This document shows positions 10,387 through 22,820 of a DNA stretch of 64,000 nt, piece by piece (within the stretch, counting starts at the first letter, position 1; each line of letters opens with the position of its first letter). Origin of the DNA: Rhododendron vialii (Eukaryota > Streptophyta > Magnoliopsida > Ericales > Ericaceae); assembly GCF_030253575.1 (NCBI RefSeq), contig NC_080563.1:11489001-11553000 (forward strand), given 5' to 3'. The translations under genes were made by a program, and so were the position numbers. The notes beneath the pieces are model-generated. The model had not been told where the DNA came from and made no database searches. It worked only from the letters and a program-made list of their open reading frames with translations.

Positions 10387-12071
10387 TGTAAAGACCCGTA
10401 AATTTATAAAATCCATTGAAATGTTTTATAAGAAATAAAAGGAGGAAATTGATTTGAGTTATTGAGAATTGGGGCTAATGTGATGAAATGTTGCATTTTA
10501 GGGGTAAATGTGTGAGGTGTGCATATAAGTGTGTAGGGTGAGAGGCAGGGAATTCATTTTCCCTTCTCTCCATCTCTCGGTCCCTCCCTCTCTCACTCAC
10601 TCCCACTCAAACTCCACCCAAATCACCCAAAACCCCCCACAAAACAACCTCAAATCCTTCACCCATTCGCATATTTCAGTCCGTATATCGCCGGTTTGAG
10701 CTCGGTGGAGGCGTAATCCTTCCGTTTTCAAAGTTTGGAGTTAGGGCTTGGAAAATCATTCAAATTCGTTCTTCAATCTTGAGGTAGGGAGTTCTAACTT
10801 TCAATATATGTTTATGACTTGTTTCGTGTAGCTTGATTGGTGTCTTTGATCGTTTTTGTTGTTGTTGTTGAAGTTGTTGTTGTCGAGAAACCCATGAAAA
10901 TCTGCCGAAATTCTACTCGAACAGCCTCTGTTATCGATACCTTAGCATTTGTTATCGATACCTTTGTGTTCAAAAACCCAGAAAATCACTTGTTATCGAT
11001 ACCATTTGCCATTGTTATCGATACCCTTGTGTCTGGAACCATTTTTGACCAAATGGTATCGATACCTTTGTGTTAGGTATCGATACCTGTTGCTTATCTC
11101 CAGCTTTCACTATTTTGCTTCATTTTTTACCGTTTTGGTTCCCAATCAATTCCAACCTACTCTAATACTTTTCGAAAGATATTTTACATGATTACTCGCA
11201 CCTAATGACTTCGTTGGATGTATCCAAGACCCTAATACTCATTTGATCGTGATTTACGAAAATCGCTTTATAAACCAAAGTTGGATTTGAACGGTACGGA
11301 CTAGTTGGAAAAAGGATTTCGAAACTTTACGGACACGACAAGAATGTTTCAGGACTCATCGACGGGTGAGTGCCTGGCAGAGGACTTTGGGGTTCTTTAA
11401 CAAGCCCGGCAGGAGCTATATGCTCATGTTTTATACTTCAGGACCTCCCATCGGGTAAGGTGCCTGGTAGAGGACTTTGGGGTTCTTTAATAAGCCCGGC
11501 AGGAGCTTCGGCTCAAGACACTTGTACGAAAAACACTTGGACCCATGGTGCTTGAAAGGTTACTCATTGAGTCATACAGTTAGTACTGAACTGAGTATTG
11601 GATTTTGAATTGTCGTTGTTACCCATTCATCAAGACTTGTTACCTTGTTTATCATGTGATCACTCCTACGTTTCATTTGCATACATTGCTAGATTAGAGC
11701 TTTCTACTGGGCTAGTGTAGCTCAAACCTTACATTATCTTTCAGGTACTAACCAAGGGCAATAGAATCATGATTGGAGTGCATGGAAGTGAATATTCTTT
11801 TGAAAGCTAACATTGAAGGGTTATTTAGCCATCTTTGTAAATCTATTTTTGGAAGATGTCTTTGTAACACTATTTGTAAATCTTTTGACTAAGGAATATT
11901 GTAAGTTCTTAACTCTCTTTTGACATTTGGTAATTATGACGATTTGGGCCTCGGAGCCAAGGATGTAACCTCATGGAAACGTTAACCTATTTTGGGGTAT
12001 CGTACGAATAATTGTGAGATTTTATTTATGTAAATTCATTTATTATTATGTTTAAAATCGAGGGTGTGACA
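10387..12071 (+). mobile_element. solo LTR, 1685 bp, Ty3/Gypsy-like
   Basis: It begins TGTAAAGACCCG and ends GAGGGTGTGACA, and is flanked by the perfect 5 bp duplication TAAAC (10382-10386 and 12072-12076). A TATA-like CATATAAG near 10521, a CT-rich leader from 10560 and an internal six-copy TATCGATACC array fit an LTR. There is no internal domain, so it is a solo LTR left by LTR-LTR recombination. The related block at 1430-3136 is another family member. Confidence 0.85.
10930..11093. repeat. array of TATCGATACC palindromes
   Basis: Six exact TATCGATACC words start near 10932, 10952, 10993, 11015, 11057 and 11078. The last two extend to the 12-base palindrome GGTATCGATACC. Spacing is irregular (about 20-45 bp). 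The same motif recurs at 13889-14058 in a different LTR-like segment. Confidence 0.75.
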
Positions 12072-12076
12072 TAAAC

Positions 12077-12930
12077 TATTGTGATAGTTGAATAAATGCG
12101 AAGAACCACTGAGCCACGACACAAGACTCAATAGAAAGAGTTAGACACATACCATACCCCCAAATGTACAAAAGAGAACAGCAGACTCAACTCAAAAATC
12201 ACCAATCCTTAAGAAAACAGCCCAAATTAGACACACACGCACAGCAACAGACAGTCAAAAAACCAAAGAGCAGCAATCAAAGAAGCCACAGCTTGCAGAA
12301 AAATAAAACAAAGAAAGACCCAAATACTCCACAAATCCCCAACAAAGGGGCAAGCATTATAGTTCAGTTTCTGTTTTCTAGCTCAATGCCTTAAGCTTTA
12401 GAATACTAGAGTAGTAATATTATTTGGACCAAGAGCTTTCCCTTTAGCACTGTCTTCTTTCCGATACCTCAACACACAAATTTTCAAAAAAATCGTGGAC
12501 ACAACACGTTGGGGGACACAAAAAGTATCCCAAGAATATTGCAAGGGTGTTAGACTCCAAATGTTGGGAAAAAGTATCATGCTTATGTTACTCATACTGA
12601 TGGTTTTATTATATATCTTGGACCACTAAGACCCCAGTGCCAATAAAGAGTGGGGAAGGGACGGATTTGAGACTACCAACGTTTCTAGCGCTAATACATA
12701 GAGCTGCCAGGTAGTGGATTTTTTAGAAAGAGTGTTTCCTGGTTTTATTAGAGTACAGGTTTTTTCCTCTTCTCTTCTCTATGTGTATTGAATGATAAAA
12801 TGAATAGAGCCGCGTAGCATGTAGCATAGTGAATGTTGAAAGCTTTGCACACCGTTCTAATTCTTAATGAGGCGACAAGAGTCTTCTCCGAATAGTTGCT
12901 TCGCCTTCAAACCTCGCCTTCCAATAAGGT
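12077..12930. repeat. repeat-derived spacer right of the solo LTR
   Basis: 12382-12452 matches 10153-10225 (CTCAATGCCTTA, GCTTTAGAATA) and 12455-12590 matches 9780-9899. Parts of one composite repeat therefore lie on both sides of the solo LTR, in a different order. The rest shows nothing coding. Confidence 0.5.
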
Positions 12931-14360
12931 TGAAACACCCCAAGCATAGGGCTAGGTCGTCGATAGCATAATATCCGAAAGTCCGGGATCGTACCCACAG
13001 AGAATCGAAATATAGCTAGTTTGGATTGTAGGTTTTATATGGAGGATTGTGGCGTTTAAGACGGCCAACTTAGTTTTGCTTTGAAACGATGAAAATTGCC
13101 AAGCAAAAGACTAGGATAACGCTTAATAAACTAAAAGGAGGCAAGTCTGGGGATCGTCTAACCCCTGACTTAAGCCGTTACCGGTTCTCAATTATAACTC
13201 AGGCGAGAGTCACGACCGCGTGCTCACGCCCGGAGGATTTAACTGTAAAAGACTACATTTATTGGAAGATGTGATTAACCGGAATTAAATCAACCTATTT
13301 TTGCTAATGTATCTAACACATAGGGGGCCACGAGCCCTCAATATGTCGCTTGCCAAGACCACTTGACTAAACTTCATACCAAGGAGTTAACACGCCTCGC
13401 TTAGACCAAAAAGGCTAGGTTAATGAAATTTCGAAAACCAAGATTTTAAGCCCGAAGGTTTGAGAACCAAATAACCACCTAAGTCCTCGGGAAAGATTAC
13501 CCCGAGACTTGGCCTATCAACTACTCACACATAGCTAAAGCATGGAAGAAAGCATAAAAACGAAACATGACTTTTAACCGATAAAAACGAAAACAAACTT
13601 GATATTATAAAAGATCTAGTCCGTAGGAACAACTTTAATAAACGAGAAATTAACAAACGAGAATTACTTACTTGAGTTCTTAAAGAAATAACTTGAAAAA
13701 CTTAAAAGACCATTAATGGAGGAAAAATAAAAGCTATTAAAGATCTAGATACAAAAGGGAGAGAGGAGACCCCTATTTATACACAATGGGTTCTTCTCTC
13801 CTCAAATATCTAAAAACATACTATAAAAGGCAAGTATTCCATAAATGGAAAGCCCAAAAAGTAGCAAAATATCTGGTCGAAGGCTCTCCGTATCGATACA
13901 GAATAAGCAAAGTATCAATACCACATCGTTAAGCTAAAAAGGCCAATCTCCCGTAACAATCCCGTATCGATACAGATTATGGCCGTATCGATACGGGGAG
14001 CTCTACTTGGAAAAGTAACAAACGCGTATCGATACACCTTAAATCCATATCGATACAGAATGCTTATCTCTGGTTCTTCAAGCCAGCCTCCCAATCTTGA
14101 CACCTGACGACCGTTGGCTTGCCCGATGCTCCTCGCCTTCGTTCTTTGGTCACTTTGGCACAAGTTCCACCGAGCGATGATTCTTGAATTAACTTGGGGG
14201 TTGACTTTGCACTCAAAATACGCCTTTTAAGGGCGTTTTGCCTGAAACACTGAACAAACTACCTTACGAGCAATATTGACTAAAAACGACAATAATAGCT
14301 AAAAGCACTTCTAACTAACGGACTTAAGCACCACGATCAAACAATCTTAGATGCGTATCA
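12931..14360 (-). mobile_element. Tat-like Ty3/Gypsy LTR-derived segment
   Basis: At 12935-13010 the segment has the GGGCTAGGTCGTCG ... CCGGGATCGTACCCACAGAG pattern typical, in reverse, of the LTR/leader region of Tat-group Ty3/Gypsy elements. A minus-strand TATA box (TGTATAAATAGGGG in reverse, around 13771-13786) supports an LTR on the minus strand. The outer limits are estimates and no polyprotein is present. Confidence 0.45.
13889..14058. repeat. second TATCGATAC palindrome array
   Basis: Five exact GTATCGATAC or ATATCGATAC words and one degenerate copy (TATCAATAC, 13913) lie within about 170 bp. On the minus strand they sit just upstream of the TATA box near 13775, in what would be the LTR promoter region. 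Confidence 0.7.
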
Positions 14361-15501
14361 ATAGTCTAGGGGGACATCCTCAAAGGCAGCACTCAAAATG
14401 GGTATGCCTGGGTTGGAATGAATCTAGAACTAAACTGAACTGAACTAGGAAAGAACAGAACTTCAACCACCTCAAGTGAAACCTTCAAGCTTTTTCAGGC
14501 TGTCCATCATCATACTTGTGTTGTGACGCTGGTTTTGAACGTCAAGAGTTAGGAAAAACAACCTGCACCTCAAGTTGATCCTTCACTCTGAGTTGGGGAA
14601 GGCAGTCAAGTAAGTTAATCGTATGCTACAATTATCGAAGTAGTTTTTTCCACTTTGGAAATATTCCCTGCAAGAAAACATAACTATAAGAATAGAAGTA
14701 TTCCCTGCTATACACAATGGCCATGTGGTATCATCTTTTCCAACAATTGCGATAATACATTTTTTCCCAGTTGATGATCTAGAATGAGATCATATATGTT
14801 TGCAACAAACTTTTTTTGTGAGCGCGTATCATTCATGTCATGATAATTTAGGCACTATTCTAGGTACTGGTCATATTTCCTGCTCTGGTTGGTATCATTG
14901 GCCCCGGAAAGTAGCTCATATCTTTCACATGCCCTACTCAATTCTGCAGATATTTTCAAATTTTCCCAATCAGATTACATCATCCATTATAACAAACTCA
15001 TCGTCACCATAGATTATATTTTAGTTACAGCTCTATACAAGAATCAACAACATGCACTCACTGATATAATAGTGCCCTGACTGCCGCTTAGAGCCAAGAT
15101 GCATTCACCAGTTAAAGATCCATGCAATTCAAAATCAGTCCATGCATGTAGCATCTCTTTATACTATGCATGTTTAACTAGACTACACATATCTGCTACA
15201 TTTTCAGTGCTGATCTCTTTTACACTGAGAGCCACCTTAGGCACATGTTGCAGTGCATTAGCAAACTATCAATAAGCATAACTTAGCTATTCCATTGATC
15301 CATACTGAAAGGTTTTGCATATGGTATCTATTTTGTTTAGATAGTCATGATTTGTAGGCCTTCTACAGACTAAAATATTTTATTAAATTCCTGAGATAAT
15401 ATGCATATAAGATAATGTCTATTTTAACAAACTTGATCCATTTCAACCTAAAATTGTGTTCAGAATACCCTTAACATTGCTTTCATACTCTTCATATGCA
15501 G
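14361..15501. other. no recognisable gene
   Basis: AT-rich DNA with short frames only. A plausible intron leading into the RPA-like exon ends in TTCATATGCAG at 15501. Confidence 0.35.
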
Positions 15502-15840
15502 ACACATTACCTAAATGTCCAAGGCATAGCAAAGGTCACCGATTTCGCTCAAAGCTTCTACTACCTGACTTGCTCAATCTGCAAGAGAGCAACAAATGCA
15601 TACGAAAATGGAGACTTTTGGTGCAACTACTGTGCCAAAAAAGTACCAGCCCTGACAAAGTAAAAAACCTTCTCCTATACCTTCATGCAATTTGTAATTC
15701 AAAACAAAAACCACACCATCCCTACACAACTAACACACACTACTAAATAAAATCTTCCTAATTTGTAGGATCAAATTCAATATCCAGATCACTATAACTT
15801 TGAAAAGAACTACAAGACTTTTCTCACTTTTAACTCGCAA
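15502..15840 (+). pseudogene. replication protein A large-subunit-like exon relic
   Basis: An exon-like piece from 15502 to about 15659 encodes LNVQGIAKVTDFAQ..YYLTCSIC..NGDFWCNYC..KVPALTK. This is a four-cysteine zinc finger (CxxC, 14 residues, CxxC) of the type found in the DNA-binding domain C of RPA70. It is bordered by a plausible acceptor (ATGCAG) and a donor-like GTAAAA. A second piece starting after TTTGTAG at 15769 continues with IKFNIQIT before the similarity fades. Only this part of an RPA gene is visible. It may be a remnant carried by a Helitron, since plant Helitrons often carry RPA-like genes, but I found no Helitron ends. Confidence 0.6.
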
Positions 15841-15974
15841 TGCAATGGCGGGATATTCTAAAAAGAGGCATTTCAAAAGTCTTCGGTTTAAGGAAAAAGA
15901 AATGCCCTTAGAGAGCTTTTTTTGCTTATAAAGCGAAGAAAGGAGTCTTCATCTGCACGTAAGAAAAGGGAGAA

Positions 15975-16215
15975 TCTTCATGGACTGGCTTTGTTGAGGT
16001 CGCGAAAGTCCATGCACATGCGAACTCTGCCATCCTTTTTCGGGACAGTAACTATGTTGGCTAACCATTCGGGGTATTCCGTCACTACAAGAAATCCTGC
16101 CTTTAGCTGCTTCTCTACTTCTTTTATTCTCAACGTTTTTTATTCCTCATTCTCCTCAGTTTCTGCTTGACTGGCTTGGCATTAGGATACAAAGGGATTG
16201 TATGATCAAATACTT
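15975..16215 (-). pseudogene. Ty3/Gypsy reverse transcriptase fragment
   Basis: On the minus strand the translation contains DHTIPLYPNAKPVKQKLRR, then, after a damaged stretch with stops, EYPEWLANIVTVPKKDGRVR and MCMDFRDLNKA. These are the highly conserved opening motifs of Ty3/Gypsy reverse transcriptase. Both flanks lose similarity at once, so this is a decayed fragment of a polyprotein with no neighbouring RNase H or integrase. Confidence 0.8.
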
Positions 16216-16410
16216 GGTCAAACTAATGCATATGACTTCTGCTACGAGCAACTACATGTAGAATATTAAAAACGACCACAAATAGATCTCCACAACAGGC
16301 ACGACGGCGTGCTTTGCACACTGCCCTGCATCTAGTCAATCAAAGTATTTTACCTATCATCAATTGTGGTAGGGAAATATGATCTTAGAAATCATTTCCA
16401 CTTCATTTTT

Positions 16411-17075
16411 TAGTACATATAATTTTCACAAAAGATGAGATTGGGTTTCGCTTGGCTTCGAATCGAAACTGGGTTTGAGACCACACAGTACTTTATCACT
16501 CCTTATCACTATCACTATCAACAATTGAGAATCCTACTACACATGAGTTTTCTTTTCTTTCATTTTTTTCCTATCGGTCACATCGTTGTTATCCAAACAA
16601 GAGTGAACATATAGAGCATTTTGTTTGTGGTTGTAGATTTATTGGTGGTGTAAATCGCCATGCATAACACGGGTTTATTTTTTAGTACATATAATTTTCA
16701 CAAAAGATAAGATTGGGTTTCGCTTGGCTTCGAACCGAAACTGAGTTCGAGACCACACAGTACCTTATCACTATCAATATCAACAACTGAGAACCCTACT
16801 GCACATGAGTTTTCCCTTCTTTCGTTTTTTTTCCTACCACATCGGTGTTATCCAAACAAGAGTGAAGACACAGAGCATTTTGTTTGGAAGTTGAAACGGG
16901 ACCATTTTAGCCTGGACCATTTGTCAAGCCACATTTGTTGATTATTGCAGATATTTTCACACCAATAAGTCTACAACCACCTCACGCTTAATGTGAGAGA
17001 TATTGTTTGTTTGTTTATATGTATAAGTGTTTGTTATTGTAATTTATTGGTAGTGTAAATGGCTGTGCACCAACC
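16411..17075. repeat. tandem duplication with 272 bp period
   Basis: TAGTACATATAATTTTCACA, CGCTTGGCTTCGAA and GTTATCCAAACAAGAGTGAA each occur twice, 272 bp apart for the first landmark (16411 and 16683). The second unit is longer, carrying the AACGGGACCATTTTAGCC segment also seen near 6119. The first unit holds the empty site of the hAT element (16628-16640). Confidence 0.7.
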
Positions 17076-17826
17076 GCAAAATGACATCAGCTCCACCGAA
17101 TAAGTCCACCGCAGCAGGCTTCACAGGATTCGATAGGATCTCGTCAAATTCAGTTCCCAGATTCACCTCATTATTACTACTCCTATGGAGGGCTGTTGGC
17201 CTTTGAAGCTTGAACTACACAGCAGGAAAAGATACCCTACTACCAGACTCACATTGTACAATGGGTCATTTAGAGACCAAAACTCTATATTGAGGAAAGA
17301 TTTTTATAATTTATTGCTTTTTTTTAAATTTTTTTTATATTTTATGAAGGAATTTTGAAGGAATCCATTGTCTTTTTGGAAATTTGAAGCTTTTGGGTCT
17401 TTAAAAAAGACGATTAGACTCTCCAAGATTCTTGATAAAGTACAAAAAGTTGAAGAAAAGATGAGATAAATTACGAAATCTCCCACCAATATAGAAATTT
17501 GGTCTCTAAAATGAAGATATAAAACTTGATTCAAGACGCTCTAATGAATCATCACTATGCGGCTAAAACTAAATTGAATGAGCGTAGTCTCTTAAAAGTG
17601 TTTAAAATACAAAAATAATAAAAATACTTTTTTTATGACAAAGTACAAAGAGAAAAAATACTAACACTGCACCAGGAAGTGTTACATAGAGGAAACAAGC
17701 TAAACTTATCACTATACTCTTTACACATTTCTCTCTCTCTCGTAGCAATTGAACACACACACACAAACACATGGCCCCACTCACATGCAAATATCACAAG
17801 ACAATATTATCCTCTACAACAGTTCC
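17076..17826. other. 3' flank of the subtilase, no gene
   Basis: AT-rich flank containing the presumed 3' untranslated region of the minus-strand subtilase just below 17827. A (CA) tract and a CT tract near 17731-17770 are the only low-complexity features. I saw no convincing coding frame. Confidence 0.4.
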
Positions 17827-20058
17827 TCACACCAGCTTAACGGAAATCGGGCTTTTAACAACGTATTTGTTGTTAACTGATGCCCAGCGAAAAAATCCGT
17901 CGACATAGGCCGCTAGGGCCGGGCCGGTTGAGCGGCTAAATGTCACTTTGTAAGTTAATTCCTGGTTCACCTCTGAGAACTCGAGCGTCTCAGGGTCAAC
18001 AGTCACGGTAACACCCACTGGTTGAACAATGACAGAGCGGTAAGAAAAACCACCGGCCGGCCCGACATTTCTCACTGTCCTTGTATACGTCTGATCAGTA
18101 TAACCCAGAGTGATGGCAAAAGATGGATAATTTAGATCCGCTTCAGGTATGCTTCCTACCTCCGTGCAGTTCACTTTGCTTTTTGTAATGATCCCAACCT
18201 GTTGGTCACTGTAATTCAAACCACACAAGTAAGGTATGTAATCATCCGGTTTAATATCATAAACAAGTCCTGGATCAGTGGCTTTTGACGGGTTGACATG
18301 GCCTGAACCGGTAGCAAACAGGTCCGCGGGCAGCATCCTTTCGTCGACAATGGGCTTCTGGTCGAGGTTTAGCGAATCTGCGGTGGTCATGATTGCGGAT
18401 TTTATAGCCGCTGGCGACCAGTCCGGGTGCACGCTCTTGACCAAGGCAGCAATACCGCTAAGGTGAGGACAAGACATGGAGGTGCCAGAAATCATGTTAA
18501 AGATCGATTTCGTCTTATCGGTCTTGTTTTCGACAGAGAATGGCCAGGCAGCTAGAATGTTCACTCCGGGCCCGATGATGTCGGGTTTTAAGATGCCCGG
18601 GCTTGCGAGGTTCGGGCCTCTAGATGAGAAATAACTAACCATAGGTGCTGTTTTGCCTCCAATGAAGGTTCCCTTGAATGCGATTGTGGCCATGGGAGTA
18701 GCTGTCGAATTCATGTACTCTAGGATCTTTACTCCGGCAGCGTAGCTCAGATATGTTGCGGGTAGATTATGAGCGGCGTCTAGCTCAATAGTATACCCTT
18801 GTATCTCTTGGTTCATGAGAATCATGGCGGCACCGCCTGCATCCTTCACAGTAACTCCCGCCATATCGCCACCCACCACGCACAAAACTACCTTTCCTTT
18901 GACGTCGGTGTTGTCCAGAGATCCCGCCCCGCACAAAGCAGAGTCCGGACTGTTTGCTCCGGCGTAAACAAGTGGCAACAAGGTTGCAGGAAAATCAGTG
19001 GGCTGGTACAAGGACTCGCCGTCGCATTCCTCGTTGTTTCCTAGTACGACCGTGGCTCTTATGCTTCTGTCTATGGTGCTTGCACCAACTGTGAGAATCC
19101 ACGGAGCTCCGTTAAATAACAAACCGTTGATTGGACCTTCGTTACCGGCTGAGCAACTGACGAAAATGCCCTTCTGTGTGGCACCGAATGCGCCCAACGC
19201 AACGCTGTCTTTATAGAAAGGCATGGAGCCGTTCCCAACCCCAAGGGAGAGAGAGAGAATGTCGACACCATCCTCCACTGCGGCGTCCATTGCGGCCAAA
19301 ATGACAGATTCAAGTCTCGAAGATTTGCCAGAGATTTTGTACATGGCCAAGTGGGCAAGGGGCGCCATCCCGGAGGCTGTGCCGTTGGCCTGTCCAAACA
19401 CATTTGCACCACTGACAAAGTTTCCGGCAGCTGTGCTGGAGGTGTGGGTCCCATGTAAGACTTCATCGATCGGAGGCAAGTTATCGCCCCCGAAGCTCCT
19501 TGCTCCAATGAGTTTTTTGTTGCACGCCTTCCCCTCAAAATCGCACTTCCCTTTCCATTTAGCAGGCGGAGGCGACATTCCCTCGTCGTTAAACGATGGA
19601 TGATCCGGGGTGATTCCGCTGTCCAAAAGCCCGATAATTACTTCCTTCCCATAGTTTGCGCCCAGCCAGACCCCTAAATTTTGTTGCAGCCCCAAGAAGC
19701 TGGGGCTGTGAGTTGTGTGTAAAGTACACACTTTTTGGGGCCAAGCCGACACGAACCCGTCCATCTTTTCCATGGCCTTAACTTCCTCCGCGGACAATCT
19801 GGCTGCGAATCCGTTAACGACGTTATGATAGGTATAATCCATGCGGGAAGCTGAGGGCAAAAATGAGTTGTAATATGCTTTGACAGCTTCACGACCAAAG
19901 GCTTCTTGTTTGTCTGGAACATTTACAAGGACAATGTAGGTTTCTAAAGTGCTTTGCTCTTTCGAAACTTGGCTCGTAAATAGGGTTTTTACTGTCTCAC
20001 CCATGGTGGGGTAAGAATTGAAGATGCAAATGAGGGTGAGAATCAGCATTAAAGCCAT
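17827..20058 (-). CDS. subtilisin-like serine protease (subtilase, SBT1-type)
   Basis: An intronless 743-residue protein of the plant S8 subtilase family, which cleaves proteins in the secretory pathway and cell wall. The first about 20 residues ([20 protein letters not shown]) form a signal peptide. The I9 propeptide covers about 39-117. The catalytic set is intact: Asp146 in [14 protein letters not shown], His202 in [12 protein letters not shown], oxyanion Asn306 in SCSAGNEGP and Ser527 in [10 protein letters not shown] protease-associated insert lies at about 345-465 and a fibronectin-III-like domain at about 640-740. Length and lack of introns suit the SBT1 group (SBT1.2-like or 'subtilisin-like protease 4'). 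The substrate cannot be told from sequence. The first Met is chosen because it begins the signal peptide. A fragment of a sister copy lies at 1-147. Confidence 0.95.
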   Translation of the reverse strand: MALMLILTLICIFNSYPTMGETVKTLFTSQVSKEQSTLETYIVLVNVPDKQEAFGREAVKAYYNSFLPSASRMDYTYHNVVNGFAARLSAEEVKAMEKMDGFVSAWPQKVCTLHTTHSPSFLGLQQNLGVWLGANYGKEVIIGLLDSGITPDHPSFNDEGMSPPPAKWKGKCDFEGKACNKKLIGARSFGGDNLPPIDEVLHGTHTSSTAAGNFVSGANVFGQANGTASGMAPLAHLAMYKISGKSSRLESVILAAMDAAVEDGVDILSLSLGVGNGSMPFYKDSVALGAFGATQKGIFVSCSAGNEGPINGLLFNGAPWILTVGASTIDRSIRATVVLGNNEECDGESLYQPTDFPATLLPLVYAGANSPDSALCGAGSLDNTDVKGKVVLCVVGGDMAGVTVKDAGGAAMILMNQEIQGYTIELDAAHNLPATYLSYAAGVKILEYMNSTATPMATIAFKGTFIGGKTAPMVSYFSSRGPNLASPGILKPDIIGPGVNILAAWPFSVENKTDKTKSIFNMISGTSMSCPHLSGIAALVKSVHPDWSPAAIKSAIMTTADSLNLDQKPIVDERMLPADLFATGSGHVNPSKATDPGLVYDIKPDDYIPYLCGLNYSDQQVGIITKSKVNCTEVGSIPEADLNYPSFAITLGYTDQTYTRTVRNVGPAGGFSYRSVIVQPVGVTVTVDPETLEFSEVNQELTYKVTFSRSTGPALAAYVDGFFRWASVNNKYVVKSPISVKLV

Positions 20059-20155
20059 GCTTATAGAACAAGAAAAAAGAAGTTCTCCACACTTGAGTAA
20101 TAAAAAAAGAAGTAGAAAGCACTGACTGGTTTATGTAAGTGCTTTCGGTAATCAT

Positions 20156-20170
20156 GTACTTATATAGCAT
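20156..20170 (-). promoter_or_regulatory. TATA box of the subtilase
   Basis: On the minus strand GCTATATAAGTAC lies about 100 bp before the start codon at 20058, the right distance for a plant TATA box with a 5' untranslated leader of about 70 bases. The MITE at 20225 begins only about 60 bp further upstream. Confidence 0.6.
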
Positions 20171-20224
20171 TGTGAGAAAATGACTTTTAAGGGCGGGTGT
20201 TTTTGCCTTTGGACTTAATTTGTA

Positions 20225-22818
20225 CTCCCTCCCTCCGAAAAATGATAACAATTTATGGAACTCGTGTCATTTTTTATCGCTTTTATATCTTTCAATCTAT
20301 ATTGTTTTTCATGGTTTGAAAATTATGTATAATAGAACTAATCGAAAATTATGTACAAGACTCATATTGCATATTTTTTTGAGATCTATATTAAAAAATA
20401 TAAAGAATTAAAATTGATATGTAACGCCCCGAAAATTCGGAGACATTAATAAACATTTCAAAGATTATTTTCACAAAAGAATTTCATAGATTTACTATGT
20501 CACAAATTCAAAAGCATATGTCATTATATTACAACCATTTCGAATAAATCAAAATATTACAATTTTCAAATAAACTTAGAAGCTTTCAAAATAAAGTTGA
20601 CTTAAATTAATCAGAGCGACTATGTGCGCGGAAACCGAGGTTTTCAGCTTCTTCCTCAATAGGATTGAACTCTATCCAATCATACGACACTTCTGTTCCG
20701 TCTTCGGTACCTGGCGTTCGAGTCACCAGGGCAACATAGTACCGTGAGCGATGACGCTCAATAGCCAAAACCCACCCGAACCCATAACTTACAAGCAACA
20801 AGATATATAATAGGAATGCAATAAAAATAACATCAGAAGATAACAAATCCATTATTTCATCACTATTCTTTAACCTAAGTGAAATCTCAGATCTTATCCA
20901 CAGATCCGTTCCTACCCATAACCTTTGGCACAAACACTGGTGTGGTCCGACTCCCCTTTTCCAGATCCGGATGAAAGATACCTAAGTTATATACCTGGGT
21001 ATCTCATCCGCAACCATAAGTTCGGATAAAACTTCACCGGCAACGCTCAAGCGCCGTCTAGGCCGGGTTGAACTTCACCGGCAACGCTCAAGCGCCGTCT
21101 AGCCCGGGTTGTGACGCAAGCACAATGCCACCCTTATGTCCCGTCCCAACATCCGAGAGCCGACCACCACCATGCCGTACCCAGGGTTCCGTAAACCAAC
21201 AATTCACAAATTCACCACCAATCAAACTCTAACAATTCAAACCCCGGATTCCTTGTCCGGAATCACAATCACAGCTTATCACATTATCCATTTTCCTTTA
21301 AACTTACTTTCACGTCTAATATGTTAAATCCGCACATCGCAACCAATCCCGGGAACCTATTTGGCCAATCTATCAATACAATAACATTTCACACAATTCA
21401 ATATTTTTTTTTTTACGAACATGCTAACAATAATTAATTCTACGATAATAACAAAACATGCGATAAAACAAATCATGTAGTAAAATTAATTATGCAATTA
21501 AAACAAATCAAGTAATTCTTTTTATTTTCTCTTATCCTTTTCACAACTAAAATCTACGTTTACTATTAATCATCTTGGAGTATCGCCAGTATCAAAATAA
21601 TTCATGATCACAATGAAACTAGGATTTAATCGAAACTAAATAACTTGGGGTTTATAGTATTAACCTTTAATACTCAAGGTTCAATTTATAAACTTCTCTA
21701 ACTTGAGGGCTAAACTGTAATTAATCTAAAACAATTTTATGAAAGAAAGCAGTAGCCATGGCCAACAGACACCGCGGCCATGGATTTCGGAAAATCCAGC
21801 GGGTTTCGGCCGGCTTACAAGCGGCAACGTCGGGTTCGATTATTTTCATACCGAAATACGAAACAATCAATATGGAACATAAAATATATTTAGGGAGGTG
21901 AGTTCGGACTACCTCTCGTTCGGCAAACGGTTAGGGCGGAGAGGTTCGGTGGCGGGTCGGAGCGACGGCAGAGCTCGTCGGTGGTAGTAGTGTGTACGGC
22001 AGTGGAGGTGCGGCATTGGTGCTCGGCAGTGCCGATACGAACTGATTTTCAATGCATTCTCCGGGGCTGTTAAGGAACTGAAATGCAGCAGGTTTCGGGG
22101 CGGGAACGGGCTATTTCTGTGGCTATTTGGGACTGGCTTTGGGAGCAAATTTTCCGGGCTGCTTCGGAGCCGATCCGAGGTTGAAAAGGGCTATTCTCTG
22201 GCTGGTTCTGGAGCTGTTTCGGTGACTGAAAAAGGCTATTTTCTGAAGCTAAAAATAGAGGTTGAAATGGTGGCTGGAGGTGGCGGTGATGATGGTGACC
22301 GAAGGTGGTGACCGTCTCTCTCTCTCTCCTCTGTCGAGAATGGGTTCGGGGAAAAATGGGTTCTATTTCTTTGTAGAGAATGGGGTGGCAGCTATAAGGT
22401 GAGTTTGGTTAAGAACCCTTGGCCAAAAACAAAATAGGATCGGGGCTTTAATTTAAGGGTTAAAAGAGAATACTACTCTTAAGTGTTGTCACACTTTGAT
22501 TGGCTAAGAGAAAAAGAAATTTGCAGACAAGGATGGAAGAAATTTATACATTACTTGGCCGGGTAAAATTGTTTAGGTAAAATGATTCAGTGCACACACA
22601 TACACACAATAAGGAATTTACTCGTCGGACACGTATGCGCACACAATTGATTATGGAATAAAAATTTTCATGTGACGACATAAATAATTTTTCGCATTTA
22701 ATAAACTAACGAGCAAAAATAATATTTTTGTTTTGATGATTTTTGTTATTTATTAAAAATACCGGGTCTTTACAGATACGATTATCAAAAATTGACATCC
22801 AATTTAGGCCGGAGAGAG
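20225..22818. mobile_element. Stowaway-like MITE split by a solo LTR
   Basis: The left end TACTCCCTCCCTCCG and the right end CCGGAGAGAGTA are inverted copies of the Stowaway terminus, with TA at both outer edges (20223-20224 and 22819-20). Without the LTR at 20420-22774 and its duplicated target, the MITE is about 235 bp, a normal size. It sits immediately upstream of the subtilase promoter. Confidence 0.7.
20420..22774. mobile_element. solo LTR, 2355 bp, inside the Stowaway MITE
   Basis: It begins TGTAACGCCCCGAAAATTCG and ends CGGGTCTTTACA, with the 4 bp duplication GATA on both sides (20416-20419 and 22775-22778). It contains a duplicated AACTTCACCGGCAACGCTCA word (21031 and 21069) but no gag or pol. 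The orientation is uncertain because both ends resemble known LTR starts: the reverse strand begins TGTAAAGACCCG like the solo LTR at 10387. Confidence 0.8.
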
Positions 22819-22820
22819 TA

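Noticed and set aside
18278-19922. Several frames on both strands inside the subtilase
   Set aside because: They overlap a well-supported protease with all catalytic residues and have no similarity of their own.
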